Of a DNA stretch of 64,000 nt, positions 11,104 to 25,230 are shown in pieces (within the stretch, counting starts at the first letter, position 1; each line of letters opens with the position of its first letter). The position numbers and the translations under genes are program-made. The stretch comes from Pegoplata infirma (taxonomy: Eukaryota > Arthropoda > Insecta > Diptera > Anthomyiidae), in NCBI GenBank assembly GCA_963921195.1, contig OY992537.1, positions 96,678,736 to 96,742,735 on the forward strand. The letters are read 5' to 3'. The notes beneath the pieces were generated by a model, which was not told where the DNA came from, searched no databases, and worked only from the letters and a program-made list of their open reading frames with translations.

Positions 11104-11822
11104 TATTTAAAATTAAAAAAAAAAAATAAGAAAAAAATAAAAATTAAAAAAAAAAAATAAGAAAAAAAAAAAAAATAAAAAGAAAACAAGTAAAAAAGTT
11201 AAATTCGGCCGTGCCGAATTTTAAATACCCTCCATCTGTATCCCAGTATTTATAAATTAATACGATTTTCTAATGCACGTTCTTTAAAAATTTAATATCA
11301 ATGGCACAGATTAATACAGACTCGACAATTATAACAAGTGTCAAAAAAGTAGTCTTTAACCATATGGTTATTTTTTTAAAATTATTCTACTAATTAGGTT
11401 AGAGAGAGAAAACCAATATAACACGCCATACGAAAAAAAAAGGTAGAACGGCTTTTATTGTTTTACTCACTTCTAACTAGTAGAAAGTGTTGCCATGCTT
11501 TAAACCAGCTAAAAACCGATCTGTATCTTCTAAAATCGCTAAGTTTTTACCCATTTTTGTTTTACAACTCTACTGTCTAGTCTGTATATAGTCTGTGTCT
11601 ATGGTGTTTATATAAATAATATATGAAAAATTGTCCATTTTTATTTTGGTTTTTGATTTTGTCAAAACCTTTCCGTTATAGAGTAACAGATAAAGGCTCT
11701 GGTGGGAATCGAACCAACAACCCCTGCATTTGCAGATTATAACGCTACATATTAATCAACCGCAGCGCTGTTGAAAAACAAAAGTAATGAACTGAAAACA
11801 GCAAGGAGCTCTGATGAAAGCG
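9914..11822 (+). repeat. Satellite copy 8, 11-unit minisatellite
   Basis: The minisatellite is 10238-10822 with 11 full units, the joint maximum here. It carries CCCAAAGAAGAAAATG on the left, CTTATATAGG after the minisatellite and TCTAAAATCGC on the right, a set I call subfamily alpha. Confidence 0.96.
10238..10822 (+). repeat. Longest 52-bp minisatellite, 11 units (copy 8)
   Basis: Eleven uninterrupted units plus the 13-bp partial. Arrays of the same length are found at 22007-22591 (copy 15) and 44645-45229 (copy 29). All three sit in alpha-type copies. Confidence 0.96.
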
Positions 11823-12861
11823 CTGCAGGCGAAAAATTTTAACAACAAATTTTAACAAAAAATCGCGCGATTCAACATTCATTTGTTTTTCGTTTCATCG
11901 AATTCCGATGCGGAAAGTTATATTTTGCGGGTAAAAGAAAATCTCGCACTAAAATAAAAAAGGCTGTAGACACAATCGCCCAAAGAAGAAAATGAAAATT
12001 CGCCCAAAAATTTTTCATACAAATTTGGGCCATATTTCATATGAAAAGTTACCCAAAATTTTTGGGCAAATTTTCAAAGTTTTTGGGCAAAATTTCGAAA
12101 TTAAAATTTGGATGATATTTCATTACGAAAAATGCCCCAATTTCTAATTGCTCCAACAGCTGCCCCAACTGCAGCCCCCACAAATGCCCCAATTTCTAAT
12201 TGCTCCAACAGCTGCCCCAACTGCAGCCCCCACAAATGCCCCAATTTCTAATTGCTCCAACAGCTGCCCCAACTGCAGCCCCCACAAATGCCCCAATTTC
12301 TAATTGCTCCAACAGCTGCCCCAACTGCAGCCCCCACAAATGCTCCAATTTCTAATTGCTCCAACAGCTGCCCCAACTGCAGCCCCCACAAATGCCCCAA
12401 TTTCTAATTGCTCCAACAGCTGCCCCAACTGCAGCCCCCACAAATGCCCCAATTTCTAATTGCTCCAACAGCTGCCCCAACTGCAGCCCCCACAAATGCC
12501 CCAATTTCTAATTGCTCCAACAGCTGCCCCAACTGCAGCCCCCACAAATGCCCCAATTTCTAATTGCTCCAACAGCTGCCCCAACTGCAGCCCCCACAAA
12601 TGCCCCAATTTCAGGATATTCAATGTTCTGACGCCAAAATAAGTTTGGCGTCTTGGCGTTTCTTATATAGGCCGAAATGAAAGGGTGTCAGGTGTTTTTT
12701 GCGTTTTGGCGTCTCGGCATTAGTTACTTAGGCAAAAACTAAGTAATATTTGAATTCAAAGGGTAAATTCAGGAAAAAGGTAATTAAAATAAAAAAATAT
12801 TAATAAAAAGATTTAATTAATTAAAATTAAAAAAAAAAATAAGAAAATAAGAAAAAAATAA

Positions 12862-12893
<32 letters not shown>

Positions 12894-13612
12894 TATTTAA
12901 AATTAAAAAAAAAAAATAAGAAAAAAATAAAAATTAAAAAAAAAAATAAGAAAAAAAAAAAAAAATAAAAAGAAAACAAGTAAAAAAGTTAAATTCGGCC
13001 GTGCCGAATTTTAAATACCCTCCATCTGTATCCCAGTATTTATAAATTAATACGATTTTCTAATGCACGTTCTTTAAAAATTTAATATCAATGGCACAGA
13101 TTAATACAGACTCGACAATTATAACAAGTGTCAAAAAAGTAGTCTTTAACCATATGGTTATTTTTTTAAAATTATTCTACTAATTAGGTTAGAGAGAGAA
13201 AACCAATATAACACGCCATACGAAAAAAAAAGGTAGAACGGCTTTTATTGTTTTACTCACTTCTAACTAGTAGAAAGTGTTGCCATGCTTTAAACCAGCT
13301 AAAAACCGATCTGTATCTTCTAAAATCGCTAAGTTTTTACCCATTTTTGTTTTACAACTCTACTGTCTAGTCTGTATATAGTCTGTGTCTATGGTGTTTA
13401 TATAAATAATATATGAAAAATTGTCCATTTTTATTTTGGTTTTTGATTTTGTCAAAACCTTTCCGTTATAGAGTAACAGATAAAGGCTCTGGTGGGAATC
13501 GAACCAACAACCCCTGCATTTGCAGATTATAACGCTACATATTAATCAACCGCAGCGCTGTTGAAAAACAAAAGTAATGAACTGAAAACAGCAAGGAGCT
13601 CTGATGAAAGCG
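11823..13612 (+). repeat. Satellite copy 9, 9-unit minisatellite
   Basis: The minisatellite is 12132-12612 with 9 units, one with a private ATGCTCC (12343) for ATGCCCC. The left module has CCGATGCGG and lacks one GAAAAATCGCCC segment, features shared with copies 10, 12 and 16. It is an alpha copy with CTTATATAGG. Confidence 0.96.
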
Positions 13613-14457
13613 CTGCAGGCGAAAAATTTTAACAACAAATTTTAACAAAAAATCGCGCGATTCAACATTCATTTGTTTTTCGTTTCATCGAATTCCGATG
13701 CGGAAAGTTATATTTTGCGGGTAAAAGAAAATCTCGCACTAAAATAAAAAAGGCTGTAGACACAATCGCCCAAAGAAGAAAATGAAAATTCGCCCAAAAA
13801 TTTTTCATACAAATTTGGGCCATATTTCATATGAAAAGTTACCCAAAATTTTTGGGCAAATTTTCAAAGTTTTTGGGCAAAATTTCGAAATTAAAATTTG
13901 GATGATATTTCATTACGAAAAATGCCCCAATTTCTAATTGCTCCAACAGCTGCCCCAACTGCAGCCCCCACAAATGCCCCAATTTCTAATTGCTCCAACA
14001 GCTGCCCCAACTGCAGCCCCCACAAATGCCCCAATTTCTAATTGCTCCAACAGCTGCCCCAACTGCAGCCCCCACAAATGCCCCAATTTCTAATTGCTCC
14101 AACAGCTGCCCCAACTGCAGCCCCCACAAATGCCCCAATTTCAGGATATTCAATGTTCTGACGCCAAAATAAGTTTGGCGTCTTGGCGTCTTGGCGTTTC
14201 TTACATAGGCCGAAATGAAAGGGTGTCAGGTGTTTTTTGCGTTTTGGCGTCTCGGCATTAGTTACTTAGGCAAAAACTAAGTAATATTTGAATTCAAAGG
14301 GTAAATTCAGGAAAAAGGTAATTAAAATAAAAAAATATTAATAAAAAGATTTAATTAATTAAAATTAAAAAAAAAAATAAGAAAATAAGAAAAAAATAAA
14401 AATTAAAAAAAAAAAAAAAAAAAAAAAAATATTTAAAATTAAAAAAAAAAAAATAAG

Positions 14458-14488
<31 letters not shown>

Positions 14489-15149
14489 GAAAAAAAAAAA
14501 AATAAAAAGAAAACAAGTAAAAAAGTTAAATTCGGCCGTGCCGAATTTTAAATACCCTCCATCTGTATCCCAGTATTTATAAATTAATACGATTTTCTAA
14601 TGCACGTTCTTTAAAAATTTAATATCAATGGCACAGATTAATACAGACTCGACAATTATAACAAGTGTCAAAAAAGTAGTCTTTAACCATATGGTTATTT
14701 TTTTAAAATTATTCTACTAATTAGGTTAGAGAGAGAAAACCAATATAACACGCCATACGAAAAAAAAAGGTAGAACGGCTTTTATTGTTTTACTCACTTC
14801 TAACTAGTAGAAAGTGTTGCCATGCTTTAAACCAGCTAAAAACCGATCTGTATCTTCTAAAATCGCTAAGTTTTTACCCATTTTTGTTTTACAACTCTAC
14901 TGTCTAGTCTGTATATAGTCTGTGTCTATGGTGTTTATATAAATAATATATGAAAAATTGTCCATTTTTATTTTGGTTTTTGATTTTGTCAAAACCTTTC
15001 CGTTATAGAGTAACAGATAAAGGCTCTGGTGGGAATCGAACCAACAACCCCTGCATTTGCAGATTATAACGCTACGTATTAATCAACCGCAGCGCTGTTG
15101 AAAAACAAAAGTAATGAACTGAAAACAGCAAGGAGCTCTGATGAAAGCG
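13613..15149 (+). repeat. Satellite copy 10
   Basis: The minisatellite is 13922-14142 with 4 units. It has CCGATGCGG and the short left form, the doubled GGCGTCTT motif, and the alpha right module. There is a private GCTACGTATT near 15071. Confidence 0.95.
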
Positions 15150-16203
15150 CTGCAGGCGAAAAATTTTAACAACAAATTTTAACAAAAAATCGCGCGATTC
15201 AACATTCATTTGTTTTTCGTTTCATCGAATTCCGATTCGGAAAGTTATATTTTGCGGGTAAAAGAAAATCTCGCACTAAAATAAAAAAGGCTGTAGACAC
15301 AATCGCCCAAAGAAAAATCGCCCAAAGAAGAAAATGAAAATTCGCCCAAAAATTTTTCATACAAATTTGGGCCATATTTCATATGAAAAGTTACCCAAAA
15401 TTTTTGGGCAAATTTTCAAAGTTTTTGGGCAAAATTTCGAAATTAAAATTTGGATGATATTTCATTACGAAAAATGCCCCAATTTCTAATTGCTCCAACA
15501 GCTGCCCCAACTGCAGCCCCCACAAATGCCCCAATTTCTAATTGCTCCAACAGCTGCCCCAACTGCAGCCCCCACAAATGCCCCAATTTCTAATTGCTCC
15601 AACAGCTGCCCCAACTGCAGCCCCCACAAATGCCCCAATTTCTAATTGCTCCAACAGCTGCCCCAACTGCAGCCCCCACAAATGCCCCAATTTCTAATTG
15701 CTCCAACAGCTGCCCCAACTGCAGCCCCCACAAATGCCCCAATTTCTAATTGCTCCAACAGCTGCCCCAACTGCAGCCCCCACAAATGCCCCAATTTCTA
15801 ATTGCTCCAACAGCTGCCCCAACTGCAGCCCCCACAAATGCCCCAATTTCTAATTGCTCCAACAGCTGCCCCAACTGCAGCCCCCACAAATGCCCCAATT
15901 TCTAATTGCTCCAACAGCTGCCCCAACTGCAGCCCCCACAAATGCCCCAATTTCAGGATATTCAATGTTCTGACGCCAAAATAAGTTTGGCGTCTTGGCG
16001 TTTCTTATATAGGCCGAAATGAAAGGGTGTCAGGTGTTTTTTGCGTTTTGGCGTCTCGGCATTAGTTACTTAGGCAAAAACTAAGTAATATTTGAATTCA
16101 AAGGGTAAATTCAGGAAAAAGGTAATTAAAATAAAAAAATATTAATAAAAAGATTTAATTAATTAAAATTAAAAAAAAAAATAAGAAAATAAGAAAAAAA
16201 TAA

Positions 16204-16239
<36 letters not shown>

Positions 16240-16955
16240 TTAAAATTAAAAAAAAAAAATAAGAAAAAAATAAAAATTAAAAAAAAAAAATAAGAAAAAA
16301 AAAAAAAATAAAAAGAAAACAAGTAAAAAAGTTAAATTCGGCCGTGCCGAATTTTAAATACCCTCCATCTGTATCCCAGTATTTATAAATTAATACGATT
16401 TTCTAATGCACGTTCTTTAAAAATTTAATATCAATGGCACAGATTAATACAGACTCGACAATTATAACAAGTGTCAAAAAAGTAGTCTTTAACCATATGG
16501 TTATTTTTTTAAAATTATTCTACTAATTAGGTTAGAGAGAGAAAACCAATATAACACGCCATACGAAAAAAAAAGGTAGAACGGCTTTTATTGTTTTACT
16601 CACTTCTAACTAGTAGAAAGTGTTGCCATGCTTTAAACCAGCTAAAAACCGATCTGTATCTTCTAAAATCGCTAAGTTTTTACCCATTTTTGTTTTACAA
16701 CTCTACTGTCTAGTCTGTATATAGTCTGTGTCTATGGTGTTTATATAAATAATATATGAAAAATTGTCCATTTTTATTTTGGTTTTTGATTTTGTCAAAA
16801 CCTTTCCGTTATAGAGTAACAGATAAAGGCTCTGGTGGGAATCGAACCAACAACCCCTGCATTTGCAGATTATAACGCTACATATTAATCAACCGCAGCG
16901 CTGTTGAAAAACAAAAGTAATGAACTGAAAACAGCAAGGAGCTCTGATGAAAGCG
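15150..16955 (+). repeat. Satellite copy 11, 9-unit minisatellite
   Basis: The minisatellite is 15474-15954 with 9 units. It is an alpha copy with CTTATATAGG, and the counterpart of copies 8 and 15 in the trimer blocks. Confidence 0.96.
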
Positions 16956-18590
16956 CTGCAGGCGAAAAATTTTAACAACAAATTTTAACAAAAAATCGCG
17001 CGATTCAACATTCATTTGTTTTTCGTTTCATCGAATTCCGATGCGGAAAGTTATATTTTGCGGGTAAAAGAAAATCTCGCACTAAAATAAAAAAGGCTGT
17101 AGACACAATCGCCCAAAGAAGAAAATGAAAATTCGCCCAAAAATTTTTCATACAAATTTGGGCCATATTTCATATGAAAAGTTACCCAAAATTTTTGGGC
17201 AAATTTTCAAAGTTTTTGGGCAAAATTTCGAAATTAAAATTTGGATGATATTTCATTACGAAAAATGCCCCAATTTCTAATTGCTCCAACAGCTGCCCCA
17301 ACTGCAGCCCCCACAAATGCCCCAATTTCTAATTGCTCCAACAGCTGCCCCAACTGCAGCCCCCACAAATGCCCCAATTTCTAATTGCTCCAACAGCTGC
17401 CCCAACTGCAGCCCCCACAAATGCCCCAATTTCTAATTGCTCCAACAGCTGCCCCAACTGCAGCCCCCACAAATGCCCCAATTTCTAATTGCTCCAACAG
17501 CTGCCCCAACTGCAGCCCCCACAAATGCCCCAATTTCTAATTGCTCCAACAGCTGCCCCAACTGCAGCCCCCACAAATGCCCCAATTTCAGGATATTCAA
17601 TGTTCTGACGCCAAAATAAGTTTGGCGTCTTGGCGTCTTGGCGTTTCTTACATAGGCCGAAATGAAAGGGTGTCAGGTGTTTTTTGCGTTTTGGCGTCTC
17701 GGCATTAGTTACTTAGGCAAAAACTAAGTAATATTTGAATTCAAAGGGTAAATTCAGGAAAAAGGTAATTAAAATAAAAAAATATTAATAAAAAGATTTA
17801 ATTAATTAAAATTAAAAAAAAAATAAGAAAATAAGAAAAAAATAAAAATTAAAAAAAAAAAAAAAAAAAAAAATAAAATTAAAAAAAAAAAAAAAAAATA
17901 AGAAAAAAATAAAAATTAAAAAAAAAAAATAAGAAAAAAAAAAATAAAAAAAAACAAGTAAAAAAGTTAAATTCGGCCGTGCCGAATTTTAAATACCCTC
18001 CATCTGTATCCCAGTATTTATAAATTAATACGATTTTCTAATGCACGTTCTTTAAAAATTTAATATCAATGGCACAGATTAATACAGACTCGACAATTAT
18101 AACAAGTGTCAAAAAAGTAGTCTTTAACCATATGGTTATTTTTTTAAAATTATTCTACTAATTAGGTTAGAGAGAGAAAACCAATATAACACGCCATACG
18201 AAAAAAAAAGGTAGAACGGCTTTTATTGTTTTACTCACTTCTAACTAGTAGAAAGTGTTGCCATGCTTTAAACCAGCTAAAAACCGATCTGTATCTTCTA
18301 AATTCGCTAAGTTTTTACCCATTTTTGTTTTACAACTCTACTGTCTAGTCTGTATATAGTCTGTGTCTATGGTGTTTATATAAATAATATATGAAAAATT
18401 GTCCATTTTTATTTTGGTTTTTGATTTTGTCAAAACCTTTCCGTTATAGAGTAACAGATAAAGGCTCTGGTGGGAATCGAACCAACAACCCCTGCATTTG
18501 CAGATTATAACGCTACATATTAATCAACCGCAGCGCTGTTGAAAAACAAAAGTAATGAACTGAAAACAGCAAGGAGCTCTGATGAAAGCG
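16956..18590 (+). repeat. Satellite copy 12 (subfamily switch)
   Basis: The minisatellite is 17265-17589 with 6 units. The left module is of the CCGATGCGG short type but the right module is TCTAAATTCGC, so the subfamily changes inside this copy. Confidence 0.95.
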
Positions 18591-20130
18591 CTGCAGGCGA
18601 AAAATTTTAACAACAAATTTTAACAAAAAATCGCGCGATTCAACATTCATTTGTTTTTCGTTTCATCGAATTCCGATTCGGAAAGTTATATTTTGCGGGT
18701 AAAAGAAAATCTCGCACTAAAATAAAAAAGGCTGTAGACACAATCGCCCAAAGAAAAATCGCCCAAAAAAGAAAATGAAAATTCGCCCAAAAATTTTTCA
18801 TACAAATTTGGGCCATATTTCATATGAAAAGTTACCCAAAATTTTTGGGCAAATTTTCAAAGTTTTTGGGCAAAATTTCGAAATTAAAATTTGGATGATA
18901 TTTCATTACGAAAAATGCCCCAATTTCTAATTGCTCCAACAGCTGCCCCAACTGCAGCCCCCACAAATGCCCCAATTTCTAATTGCTCCAACAGCTGCCC
19001 CAACTGCAGCCCCCACAAATGCCCCAATTTCTAATTGCTCCAACAGCTGCCCCAACTGCAGCCCCCACAAATGCCCCAATTTCTAATTGCTCCAACAGCT
19101 GCCCCAACTGCAGCCCCCACAAATGCCCCAATTTCAGGATATTCAATGTTCTGACGCCAAAATAAGTTTGGCGTCTTGGCGTCTTGGCGTTTCTTACATA
19201 GGCCGAAATGAAAGGGTGTCAGGTGTTTTTTGCGTTTTGGCGTCTCGGCATTAGTTACTTAGGCAAAAACTAAGTAATATTTGAATTCAAAGGGTAAATT
19301 CAGGAAAAAGGTAATTAAAATAAAAAAATATTAATAAAAAGATTTAATTAATTAAAATTAAAAAAAAAATAAGAAAATAAGAAAAAAATAAAAATTAAAA
19401 AAAAAAAAAAAAATACAATTAAAAAAAAAAAAAAAAAATAAGAAAAAAATAAAAATTAAAAAAAAAAATAAGAAAAAAAAAAAATAAAAAAAAACAAGTA
19501 AAAAAGTTAAATTCGGCCGTGCCGAATTTTAAATACCCTCCATCTGTATCCCAGTATTTATAAATTAATACGATTTTCTAATGCACGTTCTTTAAAAATT
19601 TAATATCAATGGCACAGATTAATACAGACTCGACAATTATAACAAGTGTCAAAAAAGTAGTCTTTAACCATATGGTTATTTTTTTAAAATTATTCTACTA
19701 ATTAGGTTAGAGAGAGAAAACCAATATAACACGCCATACGAAAAAAAAAGGTAGAACGGCTTTTATTGTTTTACTCACTTCTAACTAGTAGAAAGTGTTG
19801 CCATGCTTTAAACCAGCTAAAAACCGATCTGTATCTTCTAAATTCGCTAAGTTTTTACCCATTTTTGTTTTACAACTCTACTGTCTAGTCTGTATATAGT
19901 CTGTGTCTATGGTGTTTATATAAATAATATATGAAAAATTGTCCATTTTTATTTTGGTTTTTGATTTTGTCAAAACCTTTCCGTTATAGAGTAACAGATA
20001 AAGGCTCTGGTGGGAATCGAACCACCAACCCCTGCATTTGCAGATTATAACGCTACATATTAATCAACCGCAGCGCTGTTGAAAAACAAAAGTAATGAAC
20101 TGAAAACAGCAAGGAGCTCTGATGAAAGCG
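18591..20130 (+). repeat. Satellite copy 13
   Basis: The minisatellite is 18915-19135 with 4 units. Its tRNA-like module (20003-20078) is the only one reading ACCACCAACC rather than ACCAACAACC beside the B box. Confidence 0.95.
20003..20078 (-). pseudogene. tRNA-like module, copy 13 variant
   Basis: This is the only module with ACCACCAACC; on the minus strand the sequence before the B box becomes GGTTGGTGG. It changes the T-arm pairing (GGTGG facing CCACC with an 8-base loop). It is a single-base private change. Confidence 0.55.
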
Positions 20131-20988
20131 CTGCAGGCGAAAAATTTTAACAACAAATTTTAACAAAAAATCGCGCGATTCAACATTCATTTGTTTTTCG
20201 TTTCATCGAATTCCGATTCGGAAAGTTATATTTTGCGGGTAAAAGAAAATCTCGCACTAAAATAAAAAAGGCTGTAGACACAATCGCCCAAAGAAAAATC
20301 GCCCAAAAAAGAAAATGAAAATTCGCCCAAAAATTTTTCATACAAATTTGGGCCATATTTCATATGAAAAGTTACCCAAAATTTTTGGGCAAATTTTCAA
20401 AGTTTTTGGGCAAAATTTCGAAATTAAAATTTGGATGATATTTCATTACGAAAAATGCCCCAATTTCTAATTGCTCCAACAGCTGCCCCAACTGCAGCCC
20501 CCACAAATGCCCCAATTTCTAATTGCTCCAACAGCTGCCCCAACTGCAGCCCCCACAAATGCCCCAATTTCTAATTGCTCCAACAGCTGCCCCAACTGCA
20601 GCCCCCACAAATGCCCCAATTTCTAATTGCTCCAACAGCTGCCCCAACTGCAGCCCCCACAAATGCCCCAATTTCAGGATATTCAATGTTCTGACGCCAA
20701 AATAAGTTTGGCGTCTTGGCGTCTTGGCGTTTCTTACATAGGCCGAAATGAAAGGGTGTCAGGTGTTTTTTGCGTTTTGGCGTCTCGGCATTAGTTACTT
20801 AGGCAAAAACTAAGTAATATTTGAATTCAAAGGGTAAATTCAGGAAAAAGGTAATTAAAATAAAAAAATATTAATAAAAAGATTTAATTAATTAAAATTA
20901 AAAAAAAAAATAAGAAAATAAGAAAAAAATAAAAATTAAAAAAAAAAAAAAAAAAAAAAATATTTAAAATTAAAAAAAAAAAAATAAG

Positions 20989-21019
<31 letters not shown>

Positions 21020-21682
21020 GAAAAAAAAAAAAAAATAAAAAGAAAACAAGTAAAAAAGTTAAATTCGGCCGTGCCGAATTTTAAATACCCTCCATCTGTA
21101 TCCCAGTATTTATAAATTAATACGATTTTCTAATGCACGTTCTTTAAAAATTTAATATCAATGGCACAGATTAATACAGACTCGACAATTATAACAAGTG
21201 TCAAAAAAGTAGTCTTTAACCATATGGTTATTTTTTTAAAATTATTCTACTAATTAGGTTAGAGAGAGAAAACCAATATAACACGCCATACGAAAAAAAA
21301 AGGTAGAACGGCTTTTATTGTTTTACTCACTTCTAACTAGTAGAAAGTGTTGCCATGCTTTAAACCAGCTAAAAACCGATCTGTATCTTCTAAAATCGCT
21401 AAGTTTTTACCCATTTTTGTTTTACAACTCTACTGTCTAGTCTGTATATAGTCTGTGTCTATGGTGTTTATATAAATAATATATGAAAAATTGTCCATTT
21501 TTATTTTGGTTTTTGATTTTGTCAAAACCTTTCCGTTATAGAGTAACAGATAAAGGCTCTGGTGGGAATCGAACCAACAACCCCTGCATTTGCAGATTAT
21601 AACGCTACATATTAATCAACCGCAGCGCTGTTGAAAAACAAAAGTAATGAACTGAAAACAGCAAGGAGCTCTGATGAAAGCG
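20131..21682 (+). repeat. Satellite copy 14 (subfamily switch)
   Basis: The minisatellite is 20455-20675 with 4 units. The left module is the common type and the right module is alpha, the same switch as in copy 7. Confidence 0.95.
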
Positions 21683-22840
21683 CTGCAGGCGAAAAATTTT
21701 AACAACAAATTTTAACAAAAAATCGCGCGATTCAACATTCATTTGTTTTTCGTTTCATCGAATTCCGATTCGGAAAGTTATATTTTGCGGGTAAAAGAAA
21801 ATCTCGCACTAAAATAAAAAAGGCTGTAGACACAATCGCCCAAAGAAAAATCGCCCAAAGAAGAAAATGAAAATTCGCCCAAAAATTTTTCATACAAATT
21901 TGGGCCATATTTCATATGAAAAGTTACCCAAAATTTTTGGGCAAATTTTCAAAGTTTTTGGGCAAAATTTCGAAATTAAAATTTGGATGATATTTCATTA
22001 CGAAAAATGCCCCAATTTCTAATTGCTCCAACAGCTGCCCCAACTGCAGCCCCCACAAATGCCCCAATTTCTAATTGCTCCAACAGCTGCCCCAACTGCA
22101 GCCCCCACAAATGCCCCAATTTCTAATTGCTCCAACAGCTGCCCCAACTGCAGCCCCCACAAATGCCCCAATTTCTAATTGCTCCAACAGCTGCCCCAAC
22201 TGCAGCCCCCACAAATGCCCCAATTTCTAATTGCTCCAACAGCTGCCCCAACTGCAGCCCCCACAAATGCCCCAATTTCTAATTGCTCCAACAGCTGCCC
22301 CAACTGCAGCCCCCACAAATGCCCCAATTTCTAATTGCTCCAACAGCTGCCCCAACTGCAGCCCCCACAAATGCCCCAATTTCTAATTGCTCCAACAGCT
22401 GCCCCAACTGCAGCCCCCACAAATGCCCCAATTTCTAATTGCTCCAACAGCTGCCCCAACTGCAGCCCCCACAAATGCCCCAATTTCTAATTGCTCCAAC
22501 AGCTGCCCCAACTGCAGCCCCCACAAATGCCCCAATTTCTAATTGCTCCAACAGCTGCCCCAACTGCAGCCCCCACAAATGCCCCAATTTCAGGATATTC
22601 AATGTTCTGACGCCAAAATAAGTTTGGCGTCTTGGCGTTTCTTATATAGGCCGAAATGAAAGGGTGTCAGGTGTTTTTTGCGTTTTGGCGTCTCGGCATT
22701 AGTTACTTAGGCAAAAACTAAGTAATATTTGAATTCAAAGGGTAAATTCAGGAAAAAGGTAATTAAAATAAAAAAATATTAATAAAAAGATTTAATTAAT
22801 TAAAATTAAAAAAAAAAATAAGAAAATAAGAAAAAAATAA

Positions 22841-22881
<41 letters not shown>

Positions 22882-23598
22882 TTAAAATTAAAAAAAAAAA
22901 ATAAGAAAAAAATAAAAATTAAAAAAAAAAAATAAGAAAAAAAAAAAAAAATAAAAAGAAAACAAGTAAAAAAGTTAAATTCGGCCGTGCCGAATTTTAA
23001 ATACCCTCCATCTGTATCCCAGTATTTATAAATTAATACGATTTTCTAATGCACGTTCTTTAAAAATTTAATATCAATGGCACAGATTAATACAGACTCG
23101 ACAATTATAACAAGTGTCAAAAAAGTAGTCTTTAACCATATGGTTATTTTTTTAAAATTATTCTACTAATTAGGTTAGAGAGAGAAAACCAATATAACAC
23201 GCCATACGAAAAAAAAAGGTAGAACGGCTTTTATTGTTTTACTCACTTCTAACTAGTAGAAAGTGTTGCCATGCTTTAAACCAGCTAAAAACCGATCTGT
23301 ATCTTCTAAAATCGCTAAGTTTTTACCCATTTTTGTTTTACAACTCTACTGTCTAGTCTGTATATAGTCTGTGTCTATGGTGTTTATATAAATAATATAT
23401 GAAAAATTGTCCATTTTTATTTTGGTTTTTGATTTTGTCAAAACCTTTCCGTTATAGAGTAACAGATAAAGGCTCTGGTGGGAATCGAACCAACAACCCC
23501 TGCATTTGCAGATTATAACGCTACATATTAATCAACCGCAGCGCTGTTGAAAAACAAAAGTAATGAACTGAAAACAGCAAGGAGCTCTGATGAAAGCG
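21683..23598 (+). repeat. Satellite copy 15, 11-unit minisatellite
   Basis: The minisatellite is 22007-22591 with 11 units. It is an alpha copy with CTTATATAGG, closely matching copy 8. At 1,916 bp it is the longest copy without a transposon. Confidence 0.96.
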
Positions 23599-24481
23599 CT
23601 GCAGGCGAAAAATTTTAACAACAAATTTTAACAAAAAATCGCGCGATTCAACATTCATTTGTTTTTCGTTTCATCGAATTCCGATGCGGAAAGTTATATT
23701 TTGCGGGTAAAAGAAAATCTCGCACTAAAATAAAAAAGGCTGTAGACACAATCGCCCAAAGAAGAAAATGAAAATTCGCCCAAAAATTTTTCATACAAAT
23801 TTGGGCCATATTTCATATGAAAAGTTACCCAAAATTTTTGGGCAAATTTTCAAAGTTTTTGGGCAAAATTTCGAAATTAAAATTTGGATGATATTTCATT
23901 ACGAAAAATGCCCCAATTTCTAATTGCTCCAACAGCTGCCCCAACTGCAGCCCCCACAAATGCCCCAATTTCTAATTGCTCCAACAGCTGCCCCAACTGC
24001 AGCCCCCACAAATGCCCCAATTTCTAATTGCTCCAACAGCTGCCCCAACTGCAGCCCCCACAAATGCCCCAATTTCTAATTGCTCCAACAGCTGCCCCAA
24101 CTGCAGCCCCCACAAATGCCCCAATTTCTAATTGCTCCAACAGCTGCCCCAACTGCAGCCCCCACAAATGCCCCAATTTCTAATTGCTCCAACAGCTGCC
24201 CCAACTGCAGCCCCCACAAATGCCCCAATTTCAGGATATTCAATGTTCTGACGCCAAAATAAGTTTGGCGTCTTGGCGTTTCTTACATAGGCCGAAATGA
24301 AAGGGTGTCAGGTGTTTTTTGCGTTTTGGCGTCTCGGCATTAGTTACTTAGGCAAAAACTAAGTAATATTTGAATTCAAAGGGTAAATTCAGGAAAAAGG
24401 TAATTAAAATAAAAAAATATTAATAAAAAGATTTAATTAATTAAAATTAAAAAAAAAAATAAGAAAATAAGAAAAAAATAA

Positions 24482-24520
<39 letters not shown>

Positions 24521-25230
24521 TTAAAATTAAAAAAAAAAAATAAGAAAAAAATAAAAATTAAAAAAAAAAAATAAGAAAAAAAATAAAAAGAAAACAAGTA
24601 AAAAAGTTAAATTCGGCCGTGCCGAATTTTAAATACCCTCCATCTGTATCCCAGTATTTATAAATTAATACGATTTTCTAATGCACGTTCTTTAAAAATT
24701 TAATATCAATGGCACAGATTAATACAGACTCGACAATTATAACAAGTGTCAAAAAAGTAGTCTTTAACCATATGGTTATTTTTTTAAAATTATTCTACTA
24801 ATTAGGTTAGAGAGAGAAAACCAATATAACACGCCATACGAAAAAAAAAGGTAGAACGGCTTTTATTGTTTTACTCACTTCTAACTAGTAGAAAGTGTTG
24901 CCATGCTTTAAACCAGCTAAAAACCGATCTGTATCTTCTAAAATCGCTAAGTTTTTACCCATTTTTGTTTTACAACTCTACTGTCTAGTCTGTATATAGT
25001 CTGTGTCTATGGTGTTTATATAAATAATATATGAAAAATTGTCCATTTTTATTTTGGTTTTTGATTTTGTCAAAACCTTTCCGTTATAGAGTAACAGATA
25101 AAGGCTCTGGTGGGAATCGAACCAACAACCCCTGCATTTGCAGATTATAACGCTACATATTAATCAACCGCAGCGCTGTTGAAAAACAAAAGTAATGAAC
25201 TGAAAACAGCAAGGAGCTCTGATGAAAGCG
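23599..25230 (+). repeat. Satellite copy 16
   Basis: The minisatellite is 23908-24232 with 6 units. It has the CCGATGCGG short left form, CTTACATAGG and the alpha right module. Confidence 0.95.
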
